Assembly (NCBI RefSeq): GCF_017168235.1
Contig: NZ_JABFAO010000009.1
Coordinates: forward strand, 1-64,000
DNA length: 64,000 nucleotides
Direction of reading: 5' to 3'
Source: Rhodococcus sp. KRD197
Lineage (GTDB): Bacteria > Actinomycetota > Actinomycetes > Mycobacteriales > Mycobacteriaceae
The notes below the pieces were generated by a model that did not search any database, was not told the DNA's origin, and worked only from the letters and a program-made list of their open reading frames with translations. The translations under genes were made by a program, and so were the position numbers. Shown here piece by piece: positions 51,647-60,181 of the stretch (within the stretch, counting starts at the first letter, position 1; every line of letters starts with the position of its first letter).

Positions 51647-53944
51647 TCACCGGCCGAGGCTTTTCGCCAGGTAAACCCCAGTGTGCGTATCGGACTTGAC
51701 CAACTCGTCGACGGTTCCGGTGAAGACGACCTTGCCACCGTTGTGACCGCCGTCGGGACCGAGGTCGATCACCCAGTCCGCAGCCGCGACAACGTCGAGA
51801 TTGTGCTCGATCACGATCACAGTGCGGCCCTCGTCGACCATGCCGGACAGCAGCCCGATGAGGTTCGCAACATCCGACGGGTGCAACCCGGTCGTCGGTT
51901 CATCGAGAACAAGGATCGGTGATGATCCGACGAGCTCTGTTGCCAGCTTGAGTCGTTGACGCTCGCCACCCGACAAAGACGAAAGATTCTGGCCGAGAGA
52001 CAGATACCCGAGACCGACGTCGGAGCAGCGATGCAGAATGTCGCGGATCTTCTTGACCTCGAAGAAGTCCTGGGCGTCCTCGACAGACATCTCGAAGATG
52101 TCCGCGATGCTGATGCCGTCGACGGTATGCCGGATTGCTCCGGGGCGAAACCGTCTGCCCTGGCACGTCTCGCACGTGCTCGACACTGGGTCGGTGAACC
52201 CCAGGTCGGTGAAGATGATCCCGCTGCCCTGGCAGTCCGGGCATGCGCCGTCGGAGTTCGGCGAGAACAGCGACGCGGGTTGGCCCGTCTTCTTCGCGAA
52301 GTAGGCCCGGATGGGATCGAGTAGCCCGGAGTAGGTGGCGGGGGAGGAGCGACGCGACCCGCGGATGGGTGACTGGTCGATGATGACGGCCTCGGGTGCC
52401 ACGGAACGCAGGTGGCCGTGGATGAGAGAGGACTTGCCGGACCCGGCGACCCCGGTGACGGCAGTCATGACCCCCAGCGGCACGTCGACGCTCACGTTCT
52501 GCAAGTTGTGTGTGTTCGCGCCCGCGATGTGCAAGAAGTAGGTCGGGGTCCGGGGAGTTCGGACGATGGCGTTGTCGCGGCGGAGCGCGGTACCGGTGCG
52601 TGTGTCGGCCGTCCTGAGTTCATCGAACGTGCCCTCGAAGACGACTGTGCCGCCGGCCTTGCCTGCGCCCGGTCCGATTTCGACGATGCGGTCGGCGATC
52701 GACATCACCTCGGGATCATGTTCGACGACCAGCACGGTATTTCCCTTGTCTCGCAACGCAAGCAACATCTCGTCGAGGCGGTGTACGTCACGTGGATGCA
52801 GACCTGTGGTCGGTTCGTCGAAGACGTAGAGCATGTCGTTGAGCGTTGCGCCGAGGTGTCGAACCATCTTGATGCGCTGCGATTCCCCGCCGGACAGCGT
52901 CGATGTTGCGCGGTCGAGGCTGAGGTAACCGAGTCCGAGGTCGACAAGTCTGCGCAATTGGGTGACGATCTCCGAGCGCGGAGCGTCGAGATCCTTCAGC
53001 GTCCAGGTGTCGATGAGGTCGGCGAGTTCGGAGACCTGCATGGCGAAGGCGTCGGGTAGCGAGAGTCCCTCGAGCGTCGCGTCGCGGATGGTCTCGTTAT
53101 AGCGTGTTCCGCCGCATGCGTCGCAGACTCCGCGCGTGACGATGCGATCGAACGCTGCTTTCGCCTTGCCCTTCAAGGCGTCGGCGTCCTTCGACAGGTA
53201 GCTGCGCCGGAACCGCGAGACGATGCCCTCGTAGGTCTTCATGATCGCGTCCGGATTGACCATCGCGACCTCGCCGGGCTTGGCATCGAAGAACAGGTGA
53301 CGCTCACGGGTGGAGTACTGCTCGATCGGCACGTCGAGGTCGAACAAACCGGAGTCGGCGAACACACGGTACGGCCACTTGCCCGGCTCGAAGTCCGGGT
53401 GCTTGAAGGGGCCCTCGCGCAACGACTTCGACTCGTCGACGAGTTGATCCATGTCGATCACCTTGGCCTCGCCGAGGCCCTCGCATTCGAGGCACATCCC
53501 GGCGGGGTCGTTGAAGGAGAACGCGTTGGCGTACCCGATCGACGGCTTCACCCCGCGCGACCACAGCATGCGCAACCAGTCGCCGATGTCGGTGATGGTG
53601 CCGACCGTCGAGCGCGGACCGCCGAACAACCGCTTCTGGTCGACGATGATGACTGCCGAGAGATTGGCGATGAGATCGGCGTCGGGGCGGCCGTACGACG
53701 GTAGAAACGTTTGCGCGAAGGCGGTGAACGTCGAGTTGATTTGCCGCTGGGCCTCGGCCGCGATGGTGTCGAACACCAACGATGACTTACCGGAGCCGGA
53801 CACCCCGGCGAAGACCACCAGCTTCCGCTTGGGAATGTCCAGATCGATCTCGTGCAGGTTGTTCTCGCGCGCACCTCGAATGACGATCGTGGAGAGTGCG
53901 TCGGCTGGATTCGTCTCGGTTTGATTCGACGCGGCAGGGGTCAT
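51647..53944 (-). CDS. UvrA-like ABC ATPase (UvrA2-type)
   Basis: A protein of about 765 residues with two UvrA-type ABC domains. The first has Walker A GVSGSGKSSLVFDT, signature LSGGESQRIKMVRHLG and Walker B YVFDEPTTGLHPRD. The second has GVAGSGKSSLIHGH, signature LSGGERQRLKLATELVG and VLDEPTTGLHPSD. Zinc Cys motifs are CLECEGLG...CDACGGTRY and CPDCQGSGI...CETCQGRRF. It is shorter than UvrA (about 950 residues) because the UvrB-binding insertion is reduced, as in UvrA2/DrrC-like proteins linked to drug or DNA-damage tolerance. The start is 53944 or 53971. A perfect 13-base palindrome lies upstream. Confidence 0.9.
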   Translation of the reverse strand: MTPAASNQTETNPADALSTIVIRGARENNLHEIDLDIPKRKLVVFAGVSGSGKSSLVFDTIAAEAQRQINSTFTAFAQTFLPSYGRPDADLIANLSAVIIVDQKRLFGGPRSTVGTITDIGDWLRMLWSRGVKPSIGYANAFSFNDPAGMCLECEGLGEAKVIDMDQLVDESKSLREGPFKHPDFEPGKWPYRVFADSGLFDLDVPIEQYSTRERHLFFDAKPGEVAMVNPDAIMKTYEGIVSRFRRSYLSKDADALKGKAKAAFDRIVTRGVCDACGGTRYNETIRDATLEGLSLPDAFAMQVSELADLIDTWTLKDLDAPRSEIVTQLRRLVDLGLGYLSLDRATSTLSGGESQRIKMVRHLGATLNDMLYVFDEPTTGLHPRDVHRLDEMLLALRDKGNTVLVVEHDPEVMSIADRIVEIGPGAGKAGGTVVFEGTFDELRTADTRTGTALRRDNAIVRTPRTPTYFLHIAGANTHNLQNVSVDVPLGVMTAVTGVAGSGKSSLIHGHLRSVAPEAVIIDQSPIRGSRRSSPATYSGLLDPIRAYFAKKTGQPASLFSPNSDGACPDCQGSGIIFTDLGFTDPVSSTCETCQGRRFRPGAIRHTVDGISIADIFEMSVEDAQDFFEVKKIRDILHRCSDVGLGYLSLGQNLSSLSGGERQRLKLATELVGSSPILVLDEPTTGLHPSDVANLIGLLSGMVDEGRTVIVIEHNLDVVAAADWVIDLGPDGGHNGGKVVFTGTVDELVKSDTHTGVYLAKSLGR

Positions 53945-54013
53945 CTCGGGAGGGCACCTTTCACCGGGCATGGTTAGTCCACGCCGAAACTGACGGGGAC
54001 GCGACGAGTCTAC

Positions 54014-54026
54014 CGTACACTGTACG
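54014..54026. promoter_or_regulatory. 13-base palindrome upstream of the uvrA-like gene
   Basis: CGTACACTGTACG is a perfect palindrome around a central C, 70 bases upstream of the uvrA-like start and 69 bases before the divergent small gene. It could be an operator for either. The site is inference from symmetry only. Confidence 0.45.
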
Positions 54027-54094
54027 CCGATGGGGAAGCTGTGAATGATGGCTCCCGGGCGTCCCCGCACCAGCGCGCGTTAGGCTGTCGGCTC

Positions 54095-54340
54095 ATGAGT
54101 GACAGGCATGCCGAGACGCGTCACGCTATTGCCGTCATGACTGCGTGGGCCGACGGCAACGACTCGGCGTTCTCGGTCGAACAGATCATGACGGCGATAC
54201 GCGAGGACCCCCGCGGCGAGGTCGGCTTGATCATCGGACTCACCAATCTCCTCGGCCTCGTCCTCGTCGATCATCAGGAGGAGACCGGCCGTGCGCCGGC
54301 GGACATTCTGCAAGCGATTGCCCTCGCGATCAGCGACTAG
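54095..54340 (+). CDS. Small uncharacterised protein
   Basis: An 81-residue, probably helical soluble protein beginning MSDRHAETRHAIAVMTAWADGNDSAF and containing IMTAIREDPRGEVGLIIGLTNLLGLVL. It has no Cys, no membrane helix and no recognised domain. It is divergent from the uvrA-like gene and convergent with the GGDEF-EAL gene. It looks like a real gene because no better open frame covers the stretch and composition is normal, but expression is unproven. Confidence 0.55.
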   Translation: MSDRHAETRHAIAVMTAWADGNDSAFSVEQIMTAIREDPRGEVGLIIGLTNLLGLVLVDHQEETGRAPADILQAIALAISD

Positions 54341-54353
54341 TGAACTTGTGTTC

Positions 54354-56945
54354 TCAGCTAGCACCCTGAACCACTCCAGGCCGCTCCCAGGTGTTCGACG
54401 GGGTTTCTGCGGGCGGGCCCAGCAGGAACCCCTGTCCCTGAACCGAACCGGGCAAGGCATCGAGTTGGTCGGTGGTTTCGATTCCTTCCACCACGCACCC
54501 TAGCTGCAAGTCGCGGGCGAGGGCGATGATGGCTCGGACGATGCTGCTGCTGGTCGAGTCACTGGTCATGGTTGCGGTGAACGACCGGTCGATCTTCACC
54601 GCGCTGACGGGCAGGGTGGCGAGGTAGCGCAGGCTTGCGAAACCGGTGCCGAAGTCGTCGATGGCGATGCCCACACCACCGTCGCGCAGCTCGCCGAGTT
54701 GACGCAGCATCGAAGAGCCCGACTCCAATAGCACCGACTCGGTGAGCTCCAGCACCAAGTCCTCGGGTGATAGCCCGTGTCGGTCGAGGGCGGCTCCGAC
54801 CACAGCGGACATGTCGACATGCTGGGCCTGTCGGGGGCTGAGATTGACCGCGACCGTGACGGGCACGTCCTTTGCGGAGGTGGGCGGGTGCGCTGTTCGC
54901 CACCGCACGAGCATGGCCAGGGCGTCATCGAGTACCCGCTTGCCGAGCCGAGTGATGAGTCCCGTGTCCTCGGCGACCGGGATGAAGCGCTCGGGTGTTA
55001 TCTCCGCACCGCTCGCGTCCTGCAAGCGACTCAGAGCTTCGAAGCTGACCAACCGACCGCTGTCGAGCTGGTGTATCGGTTGAAAGACCACGCTGAGGGT
55101 CGCTGTGCCATTGCCATCGGAATCGAGGGCTTCCCGCAGGGTCTGCTCGATGTGGGCGCGTTCGAGTGCGTTCGCGCGCAGGGCATCGTCGAACAGTTCG
55201 ATTCTGTCTTTGCCGAGCTGTTTGGCGCGGTACATTGCGGAGTCAGCGTCCCGTAGCACCTCCTGTGCGCTGGTTCCCTTGCGCGCCAGTACTATTCCGA
55301 TGCTCGCTGACACCACGTACTGGCGGCCGCGGTGCTCTATCGGTGCGGCCAACACCTCTCGGATGCGTTGGGCGACTTTCTCTGCCACGCCGACACTCGT
55401 TCCCGAGGAGGAGTCGTGCTCGGCGGGCATTGCATCGACGACGAGTACGAATTCGTCGCCCCCGACCCGCGCGATCGAGTCGTTCGCCCGCAACACAGAG
55501 TGCAGGCGGTGGGCGACCTCGACGAGCACCGCGTCACCAGCGTCGTGCCCGCCGGTGTCGTTGACGCGCTTGAAACCGTCCAGGTCGCAGAACAGTACGG
55601 CTGCGGCCGCACCGGCTAGCTCGCCACGTTCGATAGCGGAGCCGATCCGGTCCAGAAGCAGCATGCGGTTGGGCAGCCCCGTAAGCGGATCCTGCAACGC
55701 AGCGCGTTCGAGGGCCCGCTCGGCCTCGACGAAATCGGTCACCTCACGGACGACGGACAATACCTCCGTGACCTTCCCTGACGGCCCCCGGCGGAACGGT
55801 GTGCTGCGGCGCGAAAGCCATCGCGTCTCTCCGTCGGCCCCCCGCACTCGGTATCGAGTAGTGAGGCTCTCACCGTCGGGCAGTGATGCTGCCTGCCGGT
55901 CGGCAGTGCGGAGGCGGTCGACATCGTCTGCCAGCACTGCGGTTTCCAGGTGGTCCTCTTCTGTGCCGTCCGCTCGGTCGAGTCCGTGCCAGGGCGGCAA
56001 GTCGTCCGGAAGGGGGCCTTCCAACAGCGACCGGAGGCTGCGTGAGGCCCACGTCAGATTGCCGGTCCTCACGTCGGTCACGGTGGTGATGTCTGGCGAG
56101 GCGGTCAACACCGCGTCACGGAACGCCCTGGCCCGATCCAGTTCTGACTTCGCCTCCCGCTCGGCAGTGACGTCCTCGGACAGCACCATGGCCCCGATGA
56201 TCCGATCGGACCCATCGCGCAACGGCCGGGCTCGGACCTGGAAGGTCTTACCGGTGCGGGAACTGATCCAGTCGAAAGACGACTCGTTTCCGGCAACCGC
56301 TGCCGTGTAGTGCGGTTCCAGCTCGGCGTATACGTCCGGAGGCATCGTCTCGCGCAGGAGCTTCTTCTCCAGCAGCCGCCTGTTGTACCCCTCTGCTGCG
56401 AGATCCGCGCCCTCGACGAGGACGAAGCGTAAGTCGGGGTCAAGCAAGAACACCATGGTGTGCGGCAAGTTCGCTGCCAGCTGCCGGTACCGGGCCTCGC
56501 TCGCATCGTCGAACATGGCAGGCGAGCGAAGCAGTGGACCGTATGACCGACGCAATCCGAGGTAGACGACCCCCGCCAGCGCCGTCGACGCGGTAACCGC
56601 GATGTCGATGCCGCCACCCATCGACTCCCGCATGATCGAGATCACTCCGGAGTCGGATCCTCCGAGATGCGAGGCATGGTGGTCGGATCCTGCCAGCAGG
56701 TGCACCGCGTGCAGCACATGGTGCGCAGCGCAGGTAACGAAGATGGCCGCTGTCGCCAGCGCCAGTCGATTGTTTCTCAGCTGCCCGGTCCGGCGAAGGC
56801 CCCGGACGATGAACAATACGATCCCCAGGTATGCCGCAGCAGTGATGACGTTGAAGACCACCACCCATACCCAGCCGCTCCCCACGGGCCGAGGGTATCC
56901 CAATCTCACGCCAGCGTGAGGTCGGGAACTTTTCGGAGGCGACAC
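54354..56945 (-). CDS. Membrane PAS-GGDEF-EAL cyclic-di-GMP protein
   Basis: A protein of about 863 residues. Three N-terminal membrane segments (about residues 24-48, 60-85, 110-130) lead to two PAS-like domains (about 150-270 and 275-410), a GGDEF domain and an EAL domain. The cyclase site is intact (RVGGDEFVLVVD) with the metal Asp in LFCDLDGFKRVND. The phosphodiesterase motifs also look intact: FEALSR, ELTESVL, IDDFGTGFASLRYL and KIDRSF. It should therefore be able to make and degrade cyclic di-GMP, with activity set by the sensor domains. A GTG start at 56945 was used, though a later GTG is possible. Confidence 0.92.
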   Translation of the reverse strand: MSPPKSSRPHAGVRLGYPRPVGSGWVWVVVFNVITAAAYLGIVLFIVRGLRRTGQLRNNRLALATAAIFVTCAAHHVLHAVHLLAGSDHHASHLGGSDSGVISIMRESMGGGIDIAVTASTALAGVVYLGLRRSYGPLLRSPAMFDDASEARYRQLAANLPHTMVFLLDPDLRFVLVEGADLAAEGYNRRLLEKKLLRETMPPDVYAELEPHYTAAVAGNESSFDWISSRTGKTFQVRARPLRDGSDRIIGAMVLSEDVTAEREAKSELDRARAFRDAVLTASPDITTVTDVRTGNLTWASRSLRSLLEGPLPDDLPPWHGLDRADGTEEDHLETAVLADDVDRLRTADRQAASLPDGESLTTRYRVRGADGETRWLSRRSTPFRRGPSGKVTEVLSVVREVTDFVEAERALERAALQDPLTGLPNRMLLLDRIGSAIERGELAGAAAAVLFCDLDGFKRVNDTGGHDAGDAVLVEVAHRLHSVLRANDSIARVGGDEFVLVVDAMPAEHDSSSGTSVGVAEKVAQRIREVLAAPIEHRGRQYVVSASIGIVLARKGTSAQEVLRDADSAMYRAKQLGKDRIELFDDALRANALERAHIEQTLREALDSDGNGTATLSVVFQPIHQLDSGRLVSFEALSRLQDASGAEITPERFIPVAEDTGLITRLGKRVLDDALAMLVRWRTAHPPTSAKDVPVTVAVNLSPRQAQHVDMSAVVGAALDRHGLSPEDLVLELTESVLLESGSSMLRQLGELRDGGVGIAIDDFGTGFASLRYLATLPVSAVKIDRSFTATMTSDSTSSSIVRAIIALARDLQLGCVVEGIETTDQLDALPGSVQGQGFLLGPPAETPSNTWERPGVVQGAS

Positions 56946-56992
56946 GTGTCGGCGATCTACCGCCTACCCACAATTCGGGGCTGAAACCCCGG

Positions 56993-57679
56993 CTACTTCC
57001 TACCGGCCGCCCACTGCATGCCCCAGCCGTATTTCTTGTCGAGATCGGACTGGCTGCCCTGGATGTATTCGACCTGCCTGGTGACGGTGAAACCCTGCTT
57101 GCCGTTCTCGAGCAGTGCGATTGCGCAGATTCGTGCGGAGTTGCTCTCCGAGTCGAGTTTGACCTCGATCTGTGGTCCGGAGGTGGGGAAGAGCGTCACG
57201 ACGCCATCAACGGCTGCCCAGTTGGGTGCGCCCTCGTAGATCATCGCGAAAACGAGGATCCGCTTGAACAACTCGGGACGGGCGAGGTTGATGTGCATGT
57301 TCTCGCCGCCGGTGACCGAGCCGGAACGGTCGTCGCCGTCGAGTGCGATGTACGGGGCTCTGTCGACCGCACCGAAACTGTTGCCGAGGGCCTGGATGAC
57401 GCCCTTGGTGCCGTCGGCAAGCTCGTAGAGGCAGCCGAGGTCGAGGTCGACGCCACCGCTTCCGTACGACGCGGCCGCCAGCTTGGCGAAGAAGCCCTTC
57501 TTCTTCGGCTGCGGTGCCGCAGCGCCCGTCGACCAGTTCAGGTTGACGCGCATCGAGCCCTGCTTCTCACCGGATTTGGTGAGGCTGACCGAGGGCTGCG
57601 CCTTGGACAGCGTCACCTTGCTGAGGCTGACCGGTGGTTCCGCGGGGGTCGAAGGTTTGCGGGTGTAATCGATTGCCAT
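56993..57679 (-). CDS. TerD-family protein
   Basis: A 228-residue tellurium-resistance TerD-family calcium-binding protein. The N-terminal segment is extended by a Pro/Ser/Lys-rich tail (residues 1-60) containing VSLSKVTLSKAQPSVSLTKSGE. The core follows, with MRVNLNWSTG, VDLDLGCLYELADGTKGVIQALG, PYIALDGDDRSGSVTGGENMHINL and ILVFAMIYEGAPNW. Acidic residues in DGDDRSG are the expected Ca2+ ligands. Such proteins act in stress and membrane-associated chemical-defence clusters. No other ter genes are nearby, so its job is unclear. Confidence 0.92.
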   Translation of the reverse strand: MAIDYTRKPSTPAEPPVSLSKVTLSKAQPSVSLTKSGEKQGSMRVNLNWSTGAAAPQPKKKGFFAKLAAASYGSGGVDLDLGCLYELADGTKGVIQALGNSFGAVDRAPYIALDGDDRSGSVTGGENMHINLARPELFKRILVFAMIYEGAPNWAAVDGVVTLFPTSGPQIEVKLDSESNSARICAIALLENGKQGFTVTRQVEYIQGSQSDLDKKYGWGMQWAAGRK

Positions 57680-57770
57680 GAAGAGCCTTCTGTTCGGGAT
57701 GTCCGGTTTGCACCGTTGAGCCTAGTCGCGATGGCCACCGGTCGGCCATTGGCCGATCGGCCGCGAGAGC

Positions 57771-58457
57771 TCAGGCCTGTACGACGCCCACGACGGGCGC
57801 GAATTCGCACGGTGGCAGGGCTCTGCTCGTGTAGTCGAGAACGCTACCGAAAACAACGAATACCACTGTGCCGCTGCCGGTTGCAATGGTGTTGGACAGG
57901 GTGACGATATAGTCCGCCGGCCGTTCCTGGAACATGGGTGCGCGCCCGGACTGCAGGGTGGTGAGGTTGAGCCAGGCGACTTCGAGGTTGTCGGCCTGCT
58001 GGGGTGAAGACATCGCGGTGTTCATCGCGCTGAAGAACACGTTGACCGTCCCCGGTGGGATGACCGGCTCCGGCAAGCTCTCGTCGACGGCCGGCCCGGC
58101 GATTGCTTGGGCGATGCCCACCGAGTAGTTGTCCGGTTCGAATCCGCTGGGTAGGCAGTCCGCCGCTGCGGTGTCGTACAGGAAGCGCTGAGTCTTGCCT
58201 TCGGCGAGTCGAATCGAGCGAGGGAAGTAGTCGTACCGCGGCATGCCGTCTGCAACCCGGCTCAGCGCGATCAATGCAGACTCGGCTGTCTTCGGCCCGA
58301 TCGGCATCGCTGCAGGTTGAAGTGCTCGTTCGACAGCGAGCGCTGCGTCCGCCGGGATCGGTGCTGCCTGTGCGGGAGTCGTGGCTGTCGACAGCACGGC
58401 GATGGAGGCCGCGGATGCCAACAGCCCGCGCAGTGCGGTTGAAGTTGTTCTCTGCAT
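57771..58457 (-). CDS. Secreted protein of unknown function
   Basis: A 228-residue exported protein. The signal peptide MQRTTSTALRGLLASAASIAV (to about residue 31) ends at AQA/AP. The mature part contains PRYDYFPRSIRLAEGKTQRFLYDTAAADCLPSG, IPPGTVNVFFSAMNTA, EVAWLNLTTLQSGRAPMF and GTVVFVVFGSVLDYTSRALPPCEFAPVVGVVQA. It has two Cys that could form a disulfide. It resembles small exported proteins common in mycolic-acid bacteria with no known role. The frame is open far upstream but becomes Arg/Gly-rich, so I used the ATG at 58457. Confidence 0.75.
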   Translation of the reverse strand: MQRTTSTALRGLLASAASIAVLSTATTPAQAAPIPADAALAVERALQPAAMPIGPKTAESALIALSRVADGMPRYDYFPRSIRLAEGKTQRFLYDTAAADCLPSGFEPDNYSVGIAQAIAGPAVDESLPEPVIPPGTVNVFFSAMNTAMSSPQQADNLEVAWLNLTTLQSGRAPMFQERPADYIVTLSNTIATGSGTVVFVVFGSVLDYTSRALPPCEFAPVVGVVQA

Positions 58458-58655
58458 ACCCACTGGTTCGTTTCGGTATCGTTGAGCGTTACCGAACGAT
58501 CGCGCCGATGGGACCCGGCGACCCTGCGGTGAACGGCAATCGAAGCTCAGGAAACGCAGCGGTGGCGGGGGAGTTAACGGTGTTTGCCCTCGCTCGAAGG
58601 ACATATCCGTCATGCGAACATGTGGGCCGGTCGAGCCGAGGGGGAAGCGGACAAC

Positions 58656-60086
58656 ATGCTGAAAGCTGCACGGAGAGCGCTCGCGATGGGATTGTGCGTT
58701 GCGTTCGCTGCGATAGCGATGGGCGGTGTTGCCACCGCAGAAACGCCGTCGCCGACGCAATTGCAGGAAGCCGTCGTCAACTGGGCGTCGGAGATCGGCG
58801 CACCCGGCATGACTGCGCAGATCGTCGATGCCGACGGGGTGCTCGCGGGAGCATCGACCGGTATCGACGGGAACGGTGACCCCGTCGACGACGGCACCCC
58901 GTTCGTTTGGGGGTCGGTGTCCAAGCAACTGACCGCCGCCACCGTGCTCGGTCTCGAGCAAAAGGGTGTCATCGACGCGGAAGCTCCCGTCGTCGACATC
59001 GTGCCGCAGGCCAGTGACATGCTTGCCGATCCCGCCACCACCGTCGACGATCTCGTGCACCATACGAGCGGCCTCCCGCACGATCTCACCGTCACCGACG
59101 ATTGGACTCGGCGGGAGTCGGCAGCCGAACTCGTGGGAGCGCTTCCGCAGCCGGCCGGCGTCTCCGAACGCGGTGAGTTCCGGTACTCGAGCTTGAATTA
59201 CCTGCTGTTGCAGGCAGTGGTCGAGGAATCCACCGGTGGCTCGTTCGCGGAGGCCCTCGAAAGTGAGGTGCTGGGGCCCGCCGATGCGACCGACACCATC
59301 ACCGACCCGACCCAGTACGCCGAGGATGTTCCGCCGGGGCATGTGCCGTTCTTCGGCTCGGCCAAGCCGATCGACGTCGGCGTCGACTCCGCGGGGCTCG
59401 GTTACGGCTATCTGGCTGGATCCATCGAGGAGTTGGGCCGGTACGCGTCGTGGCGTCTGGGGGAGTTGCAGGACGGGGAAGCCTCCGTACCCGCGGTGGA
59501 CACGGGGCAGGGGGCGGAATACGGCGCCGGCTTGTTCCACGAGAACATCGACGGACAGGAGGTGTGGTGGCATTCGGGTGCAGTGCCCGGCTACTACACC
59601 TATGTCGCATTCGTTCCCGGTGAGAACACGGCAATAGTGTTGGCTACCAACAGATACGGAGAGATCGAAGCCGAGCGCATTGCTGCAGTGGGGCGCAATC
59701 TCACAACATTGGTGCTCGATGGGTCGACGACAGCGTTGCCGGGTTCGCTGGCGTTGCCGGCCCTCGGCATTCTGCTCGGCCTCGTGGCGGTGCTGGTCGC
59801 GGTGATCGCGTGGGTGATCACTGGTCTGTTCACCGGTAAGACTCGTGAGCGATCCCTCGTCGGCGCCGGTGTGCGTATCGCGATTGCGGCGCTTGTCGGT
59901 GGCGCTGTGTTGTTCGGCGCCTTCATCGGCGTGCCGTCGCTGGTCGGGGCCTCACTGTCGGTCATGTGGCTCTGGGCTCCCGATGTCACCCTCGTGTTCT
60001 GGATTCTGCTCGGCACCGTGTTCCTCGCCACGGCCCTCGTGGTCGCCAACGAGGTGGTCAATTACAAACGTTTCCGTACGGACTAG
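58656..60086 (+). CDS. Membrane-anchored class C beta-lactamase-like serine hydrolase
   Basis: A 476-residue protein. A signal-like segment (residues 1-30, ending VATAETPS) is followed by a beta-lactamase/DD-peptidase-type domain with the nucleophile motif WGSVSKQLTA (SxxK), YSSLNY in place of the YxN motif, and HSGAVPGYY in place of KTG. Three or four C-terminal membrane segments follow (LALPALGILLGLVAVLVAVIAWV, GVRIAIAALVGGAVLFGAFIG, LVFWILLGTVFLATALVVAN). It acts on the outer face of the membrane, probably on an ester, peptide or lipid, and is not necessarily a beta-lactamase. GAGGGGGAAG precedes the ATG at 58656. Confidence 0.87.
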   Translation: MLKAARRALAMGLCVAFAAIAMGGVATAETPSPTQLQEAVVNWASEIGAPGMTAQIVDADGVLAGASTGIDGNGDPVDDGTPFVWGSVSKQLTAATVLGLEQKGVIDAEAPVVDIVPQASDMLADPATTVDDLVHHTSGLPHDLTVTDDWTRRESAAELVGALPQPAGVSERGEFRYSSLNYLLLQAVVEESTGGSFAEALESEVLGPADATDTITDPTQYAEDVPPGHVPFFGSAKPIDVGVDSAGLGYGYLAGSIEELGRYASWRLGELQDGEASVPAVDTGQGAEYGAGLFHENIDGQEVWWHSGAVPGYYTYVAFVPGENTAIVLATNRYGEIEAERIAAVGRNLTTLVLDGSTTALPGSLALPALGILLGLVAVLVAVIAWVITGLFTGKTRERSLVGAGVRIAIAALVGGAVLFGAFIGVPSLVGASLSVMWLWAPDVTLVFWILLGTVFLATALVVANEVVNYKRFRTD

Positions 60087-60095
60087 TCCCGCCTC

Positions 60096-60156
60096 CGCCG
60101 AGATCGAGGTTGTGCACCGTTTTCGCCTGAAAACCGTGCACAACCTCGATCTCAGC
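60096..60156. repeat. Intergenic palindromic repeat, copy 2
   Basis: Arms 60096-60123 and 60129-60156 are inverted repeats of 28 bases with only two mismatches, around a five-base centre. The outer core CGCCGAGATCGAGGTTGTG is shared with copy 1 at 6843. It lies between the serine hydrolase stop and the TPR gene. Confidence 0.85.
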
Positions 60157-60181
60157 GTGCCATCATTGAAGTTCCGATCCC

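Noticed and set aside
57771..59573. Extension of the secreted-protein gene to 600 residues
   Set aside because: The upstream part overlaps the divergent serine hydrolase gene and is Arg/Gly-rich; a normal signal peptide starts at 58457.
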